64,000 bases of DNA. Origin: CAYVHU01 sp964451415. GTDB taxonomy: Bacteria > Pseudomonadota > Alphaproteobacteria > Rhodospirillales > Magnetovibrionaceae. The notes beneath the pieces are model-generated. The model worked only from the letters and a program-made list of their open reading frames with translations. It did no database searches and was not told where the DNA came from. Position 1 is the stretch's first letter. Each line of letters opens with the position of its first letter. The stretch is from NCBI GenBank assembly GCA_964451415.1, contig CAYVHU010000014.1:1-64000 (forward strand), read 5' to 3'. Below are positions 59,433-64,000 of the stretch, one piece after another. The position numbers were made by a program, and so were the translations under genes.

Positions 59433-61379
59433 ATGTGCGGCATCGCCGGATATATCGACTTGAAGACGTCCACGTCTGAAGAGGTGCTGGAACGCCATGC
59501 CCTCGCTATGGCGGGGGCGATGGTGCGCCGCGGTCCCGACGATCAAGGCGCATGGACGGATGCGCAAGCCGGTGTTGCGCTGGCGCAGGCGCGACTTTCG
59601 ATCATCGACTTGAGCGAGGCGGGTCACCAGCCGATGGTTTCTCACAACGGACGTTATGTGATCGTCTACAATGGCGAGGTCTATAATGCCGAGGATTTGC
59701 GCGCCCATCTGGACGGTGTGGATTGGCGCGGGCACTCCGACACCGAAGTAATCCTGGAAGCGTGCGCGCGTTGGGGGCTGACGGTAACGCTTGAAAAACT
59801 GATTGGCATGTTTGCCTTTGCCCTTTGGGACCGTGAAGAGCGGACCTTGAGCCTGGTGCGCGATCGCTTCGGCATCAAGCCATTGTATTGGGGCGAGGTC
59901 GATGGAAAGTTCCTGTTCGCCAGTGAACTAAAGGCGTTGATGGCGCTGAAAGGATGGACGCGCAGGATTGATCGCAATGCCTTAGCGTCGTACATGCGCT
60001 TCAACTACGTCCCCGCGCCGCAGTCGATTTTTCAAGGCCTGCACAAGCTGCAACCGGGTCATATCCTGACCTTTCATGCCGGGCGCGGTGCCGTTGATAT
60101 AGAACGCTATTGGAATGTGCGCGCCATCGCCGCCGCCGGGGCGCGCAATCCGTTGAAACTGGACGACGCGCAGGCCGAAGACGAATTGGATCGTCTGGTG
60201 CGCGACGCGGTCAAACGGCGCATGGTGGCCGACGTGCCGCTGGGCGCATTTCTGTCCGGTGGCATCGACAGTTCCACCGTGGTGGCCGCCATGCAGGCGC
60301 AAAGCGTGCGCGCCGTCAAAACGTTTACCATCGGCTTCGATGTCGAGGGCTATGACGAAAGTGCGCATGCCGCCGCCATTGCCAAACATCTGGGTACGGA
60401 TCATACCGAGCTTCGCGTGACCCCACAGCATGCTTTGGATGTAGTGCCCGATTTGGCGACATGGTACGACGAGCCGTTTGCTGACTCCTCGCAAATCCCA
60501 ACTTTTCTCATCAGCAAGCTGGCGCGCGAACACGTCACGGTGTCCCTGTCCGGTGATGGTGGGGATGAGTTGTTCGCAGGCTATGAGCGTCACAAATGGG
60601 GCGAAGCCCTGTGGCGTCGTACCGGCTGGCTGCCGCGTCCGGCGGCGCGTTTGGGGGCTGCGGCCTTGCGCCTGCCGCCGGATGCGCTGTGGCGCGGCGT
60701 GAATGCGATTTTGCCGCACCGCTTGAAGGTCTCCCACCCCGCACTGAAGGCGCACAAGCTGGCTGACGTGTTGGCGTTGAGCGATCCGCAGGCCCTGTAT
60801 CGCCGTCTGGTCACCGCCTGGGACGATCCGAACGCCTTGGTGCCGGGGGCGCATGAACCGCACGGTTTGGAATGGGACACAACACTGGCCCGGGATATTC
60901 CGGGCGTGATGGAACAAATGCAGGTGCTGGATGCGCTGACGTATCTGCCGGACGATATTTTGACCAAGGTGGACCGCGCGTCCATGGCGGTGTCTTTGGA
61001 AGCGCGCGTGCCACTGCTGGATCACCGTATTGCGGAATTCGCCTTTGGCTTGCCGCGGTCCCTGCGCCATCGTGGGGGACAGGGCAAATGGCTGTTGCGC
61101 AAGGTGCTGGCGCGTTACGTTCCGCCAAGCCTGTTTGAACGCCCGAAAATGGGCTTCGGCATTCCCGTCGGTCCATGGCTGCGCGGTCCCTTGCGCGATT
61201 GGGCCGAAAATCTTCTGAGTGTCGAGGCCCTGGAAGACGGCGGCTATCTGGCGTCTGCGCCGATTCGAAAAACATGGGCGGAGCATTTGTCGGGACGGGC
61301 GGACTGGACCACCCACCTGTGGACGGTGTTGATGTTTCAGGCGTGGCGGGAACGCTGGAAAGATGGGGCCGCGCGATGA
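59433..61379 (+). CDS. asnB: Asparagine synthetase B family amidotransferase
   Basis: 648 residues. N-terminal class II glutaminase with Cys2 (MCGIAGYIDL), RRGPDDQGAW and VYNGEVYNAEDLRAHL; C-terminal ATP-pyrophosphatase with P-loop LSGGIDSSTVV at about 275. Glycan loci often carry such an AsnB, thought to amidate uronic or aminuronic acids, not free aspartate. Complete and intact, in contrast to the paralogue at the right edge. Confidence 0.9.
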   Translation: MCGIAGYIDLKTSTSEEVLERHALAMAGAMVRRGPDDQGAWTDAQAGVALAQARLSIIDLSEAGHQPMVSHNGRYVIVYNGEVYNAEDLRAHLDGVDWRGHSDTEVILEACARWGLTVTLEKLIGMFAFALWDREERTLSLVRDRFGIKPLYWGEVDGKFLFASELKALMALKGWTRRIDRNALASYMRFNYVPAPQSIFQGLHKLQPGHILTFHAGRGAVDIERYWNVRAIAAAGARNPLKLDDAQAEDELDRLVRDAVKRRMVADVPLGAFLSGGIDSSTVVAAMQAQSVRAVKTFTIGFDVEGYDESAHAAAIAKHLGTDHTELRVTPQHALDVVPDLATWYDEPFADSSQIPTFLISKLAREHVTVSLSGDGGDELFAGYERHKWGEALWRRTGWLPRPAARLGAAALRLPPDALWRGVNAILPHRLKVSHPALKAHKLADVLALSDPQALYRRLVTAWDDPNALVPGAHEPHGLEWDTTLARDIPGVMEQMQVLDALTYLPDDILTKVDRASMAVSLEARVPLLDHRIAEFAFGLPRSLRHRGGQGKWLLRKVLARYVPPSLFERPKMGFGIPVGPWLRGPLRDWAENLLSVEALEDGGYLASAPIRKTWAEHLSGRADWTTHLWTVLMFQAWRERWKDGAAR

Positions 61380-62443
61380 AGATTTGCGCGCTTGGTGCTG
61401 CCACAAGTGCGCATGTCATGGCGCGTGCGGCCGTTTTTCGCGAATTCGGCCATGAGGTTACGGTCATTTCGCCGTGTGAGGTGCATGATAATCATGGCCT
61501 GCAAACGATTGCGTGTCCGCGCGCAGGGCGTGGCCGTGCGGCGTGGTTGTGGTCCGTTATTCAGGCGGTGCGCGGTGTTCATGCCGATGTCTATCATGCC
61601 CATTACGCCGCTGAGTTGACGACGTGGGCGTGCTGGGTATTGCGCAAGCGTCCGTTGGTGATCACGGTGATGGGGGGCGACGTTTTGTTCGACGAGCAGG
61701 GCAGCCTCGGCTTCGTGGGCCGCTGGCTCACCCGGCGCGCGTTGAAAAGTGCCGATCTGGTCACGGTGAAGTCTGCGCTGCTGGGCGATGTGGTGGCGGG
61801 CTTCGGCGTGGCCCGCGAACGTATCATGGACGTGGTGTGGGGCGTGGACGCGCGGGTTTTCAAGCCTGACGCCGAAGGGGCCTTGGCGCGCCGTGCGGAC
61901 TGGGGATGTCGCGTGCAAGACAGGGTCCTGTTCAGCCCGCGCATGCTGAAGCCCCTGTACAATCAGGTGCTGATGGTCGAAGCGCTGGCGCATATTCCAG
62001 ATGCCAAACTGGTGCTGAGTACCTACAATGAAGACCCGATCTATCGTGCCGAGGTCGAAGCGAAGGCACGCGATTTGAATGTGGGGGACCGCGTCGTCTT
62101 TGTGCCCGCCGTGGAGCCGGGCGAGATGGCGGCGAGTTACAGTGCTGCCGATGTGGTGTTGAGCCTGCCGCCCAGCGACGGCACGCCCCAGTCGGTGATG
62201 GAGGCCATGGCCTGCGCCACGCCGGTGGTGATGACGGACCTGGAGCGCTTCAAGCCGTTTTTTACCCATAATCAGACCGTCTGGTTCACGGCCCTGAAGG
62301 CGCAAAGCGTCGCTGCCGCCGTGGCGGCGCTTCTGGCGGAAGACGGTGCGCGCGTGGCGGTGGCGGCGCGAGAACTGGTGCGTGAGCACGCTGATTTTGA
62401 AACCCAGGCGTGCGCCCTTGAGCGGCGTCTGGCGGACCTTTAG
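61376..62443 (+). CDS. Family 4 glycosyltransferase (GT-B)
   Basis: 355 residues from the ATG overlapping asnB by 4 bases (MKICALGAATSAHVMARAAVFREFGHEV); the longer frame upstream lies inside asnB. DVYHAHYAAELTTW, VITVMGGDVLF, WGVDARVFKPD, LFSPRMLKPLYNQ and the nucleotide-sugar motif VLSLPPSDGTPQSVMEAMACATPVVMTDL (Glu/Asp positions of the EX7E pattern) identify GT4. Retaining transferase using a nucleotide hexose. Confidence 0.9.
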   Translation: MKICALGAATSAHVMARAAVFREFGHEVTVISPCEVHDNHGLQTIACPRAGRGRAAWLWSVIQAVRGVHADVYHAHYAAELTTWACWVLRKRPLVITVMGGDVLFDEQGSLGFVGRWLTRRALKSADLVTVKSALLGDVVAGFGVARERIMDVVWGVDARVFKPDAEGALARRADWGCRVQDRVLFSPRMLKPLYNQVLMVEALAHIPDAKLVLSTYNEDPIYRAEVEAKARDLNVGDRVVFVPAVEPGEMAASYSAADVVLSLPPSDGTPQSVMEAMACATPVVMTDLERFKPFFTHNQTVWFTALKAQSVAAAVAALLAEDGARVAVAARELVREHADFETQACALERRLADL

Positions 62444-62445
62444 CC

Positions 62446-64000
62446 ATGTGCGGGATCGCGGGGATCATCAATCCGCCGGGCAAGGCGGTGGCGGCATTGG
62501 ACATCCAGATGATGTCAACCGCCATGGAACATCGCGGGCCGGACGATCTGGGCTTTTTGGGTTGGCGCGAAGGTGGCTCTGTCAGGATCGAGCGCGAGGC
62601 TCTTCGCGCCGTAGATGCTGCGCAACTGGCGGTTGCCCATCGTAGGCTATCCATTATCGACGAAGGGGCAGGCGGCTGGCAGCCCATGGCCACGGCGGAC
62701 GGGCGTTTCGCCATCACCTTCGTTTCCGCATCCGATACCGAAGTCCTGTTGGCGGCCCTGTCCCACTGGGGTGTGGAAAAGACGCTGCCGAAACTCACCG
62801 GCATGTTCGCCTTTGCCGTGCTGGATACCCGGGCGCGCACCGTGACGCTGGCGCGCGATCCCTTTGGCATCGAGCCGTTGAGCTATGCGTGTGTCAAGGG
62901 TGGTCTGGCGTTTGCCTCGGAACTGACCGGGTTGCTGATGCTGGCGGGGGTGGGGCGCGTGGTCGAGTCATCGGCTCTTTACGATTATCTGCGTTTCGGT
63001 TTTACTGACCGGGGCGAACGCACGTTGTTCGCCGTCATCAAACATCTGCCGCCCGCGCATTTTGCGGTTGTCGATCTGGACCATCCCCAGGTCGTTTGTC
63101 CGCAGCGCAATTGGACGGTCTGATTCAGACTCAGGGTGAGCCGTTCGGTTCCACGTCTATTTTTGCTCAAAATCGGGTGTTTAAGCTGGCCGCCGCCGCC
63201 GGCATCAAGGTGACGCTGGACGGGCAGGGGGCCGACGAAATTCTGGCGGTCTATATGTCGTTTCTGGCGGCAAGGCTGGCGAGTATGATCATGTCCGGTC
63301 ACTGGGGACGCGGGATCAGGCTTTTCGGGGCGCTGGATGGCAAAACAGGAATGGCTTTGCGCGCCATGCGCTTTATTCTGCCGCAAGCTCTGCAAGATCC
63401 GGCACGCCGTCTGATCGGTGAGGGACTGGTTCCGTCATGGGTGAACGGTGCGTGGTTCGCCCGCCATGGTGTCGAACCCGAAGCCCCGCAAAAGCCGGTA
63501 TCGGGAGACATCTTGCGTCATGAGCTGCGCGAAAGCCTTACCGATCGCATTCTTCCCTCCTTGCTGCGCTATCAGGATCGAAATTCGATGGCTCTCTCCG
63601 TGGAAAGCCGGGTTCCTTTTTTAACGACCAGTCTGGTTGATTTTCTATATGCGCTTCCTGAAGAATATTTAATTTCGGATACGGGGGAAACGAAGCCCGT
63701 CTTTTGTGCTGCCATGCGCGGCCTTGTGCCGGATGCGATTTTGGACCGGCGTGACAAAATCGGGTTCGCCACACCGCAAAAGGCGTGGCTGAGCGAGGCC
63801 GGGACATGGTTGGACGATGCGGCGTGGCCCACCGCCGTGCACGCGGTGTTCGCAGGCGACGGGGTGGAACGCCCGGCGGTGGAAGCGACGGCCAAACGTC
63901 TGGACCACGTCCACTTTTTGGGTCGTGTGCCCTATGATATGCTGCCCGCCATTGCGGCGCGCGCGGTGGGCTCGTTCGTGTGTACGGAAAATCTTCAAAG
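62446..64000 (+). pseudogene. Second asnB-like gene with an internal deletion, cut by the window edge
   Basis: The first frame (62446-63123) gives an N-terminal glutaminase domain (MCGIAGIINPP, MEHRGPDDLGFLGW) that stops after HPQVVCPQRNW. From 63110 a shifted frame continues with LIQTQGEPFGSTSIFAQNRVFKLAAAAG, GQGADEILAVYMSF and QDRNSMALSVESRVPF. What is missing between them is roughly the 120-140 residues that carry the SGGxDSS ATP-pyrophosphatase loop, so a deletion of a few hundred bases removed the catalytic core and shifted the frame. The rest runs open to base 64000 and past the window. Confidence 0.88.

Noticed and set aside
1..64000. tRNA, rRNA or tmRNA genes
   Set aside because: None recognised by eye on either strand.

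Overview
The window looks like the chromosome of a medium-GC alphaproteobacterium, probably close to Rhodospirillales/Magnetospirillum-type bacteria. This rests on gene order (aroK-aroB-CorC/HlyC transporter on one side, a small TWDIPAP-type secreted peptide, a repeat-rich 'antifreeze-like' protein, xerD and accA on the other) and on protein style; no rRNA or tRNA gene is present to confirm it.

Layout. 1-9.9 kb is ordinary chromosomal backbone: the 3' part of an MFS transporter, bolA, a ribbon-helix-helix regulator, then a minus-strand operon (aroK, aroB, CorC/HlyC-type transporter, CBS-domain protein), then a plus-strand run (46-aa peptide, repeat protein interrupted by a 100-N assembly gap, xerD, accA). 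From about 9.9 kb to the right edge nearly everything is on the plus strand and forms one giant surface-glycan locus. It opens with a control module: a promoter bracketed by two identical-arm palindromes (GTTCA-N5-TGAAC), a winged-helix regulator, an RfaH-like NusG paralogue, and an element matching 11 of 12 bases of the enterobacterial ops site just upstream of the first sugar gene.

The glycan locus then runs through: (a) 11.3-20.6 kb, legionaminic-acid-type genes (legI/neuB, neuD-like, ptmE-like, legF-like, legC, legG) with an embedded pair resembling the KdnB/KdnA enzymes of 8-amino-Kdo synthesis; (b) 20.7-27.2 kb, an unknown protein, three radical-SAM enzymes (one split by a nine-G tract) and a methyltransferase; (c) 27.2-42.5 kb, pseudaminic-acid genes (pseB, pseC, a pseG-pseH fusion, pseI), an ABC exporter, two copies of an SpsF-like cytidylyltransferase on a 1.1-kb direct repeat, and between the repeats a WbpG/HisH/HisF amidotransferase module; (d) 42.5-49 kb, dehydrogenases, a further cytidylyltransferase, a reversed 6-phosphogluconolactonase, methyltransferase, TIM-barrel isomerase and SDR; (e) 49-54 kb, two more radical-SAM enzymes, a HAD phosphatase and a large unknown protein; (f) 54.3-58.4 kb, a CDP-6-deoxyhexose module (rfbF, rfbG, 3,5-epimerase, reductase) with a GT2; (g) 58.4-64 kb, methyltransferase, an intact asnB, a glycosyltransferase and a second, internally deleted asnB.

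How it works together (inference): the locus supplies at least two CMP-nonulosonates plus a CDP-deoxyhexose, decorates them (amidino groups, methylation, radical chemistry), and builds or exports a surface polymer or glycosylates a surface protein. Many genes overlap by 1-26 bases, so most are probably co-transcribed over tens of kilobases, which is where an RfaH/ops antitermination pair would be useful. Scattered remnants (37.6, 42.6, 36.5, 63 kb) and the direct repeats show active remodelling by recombination.
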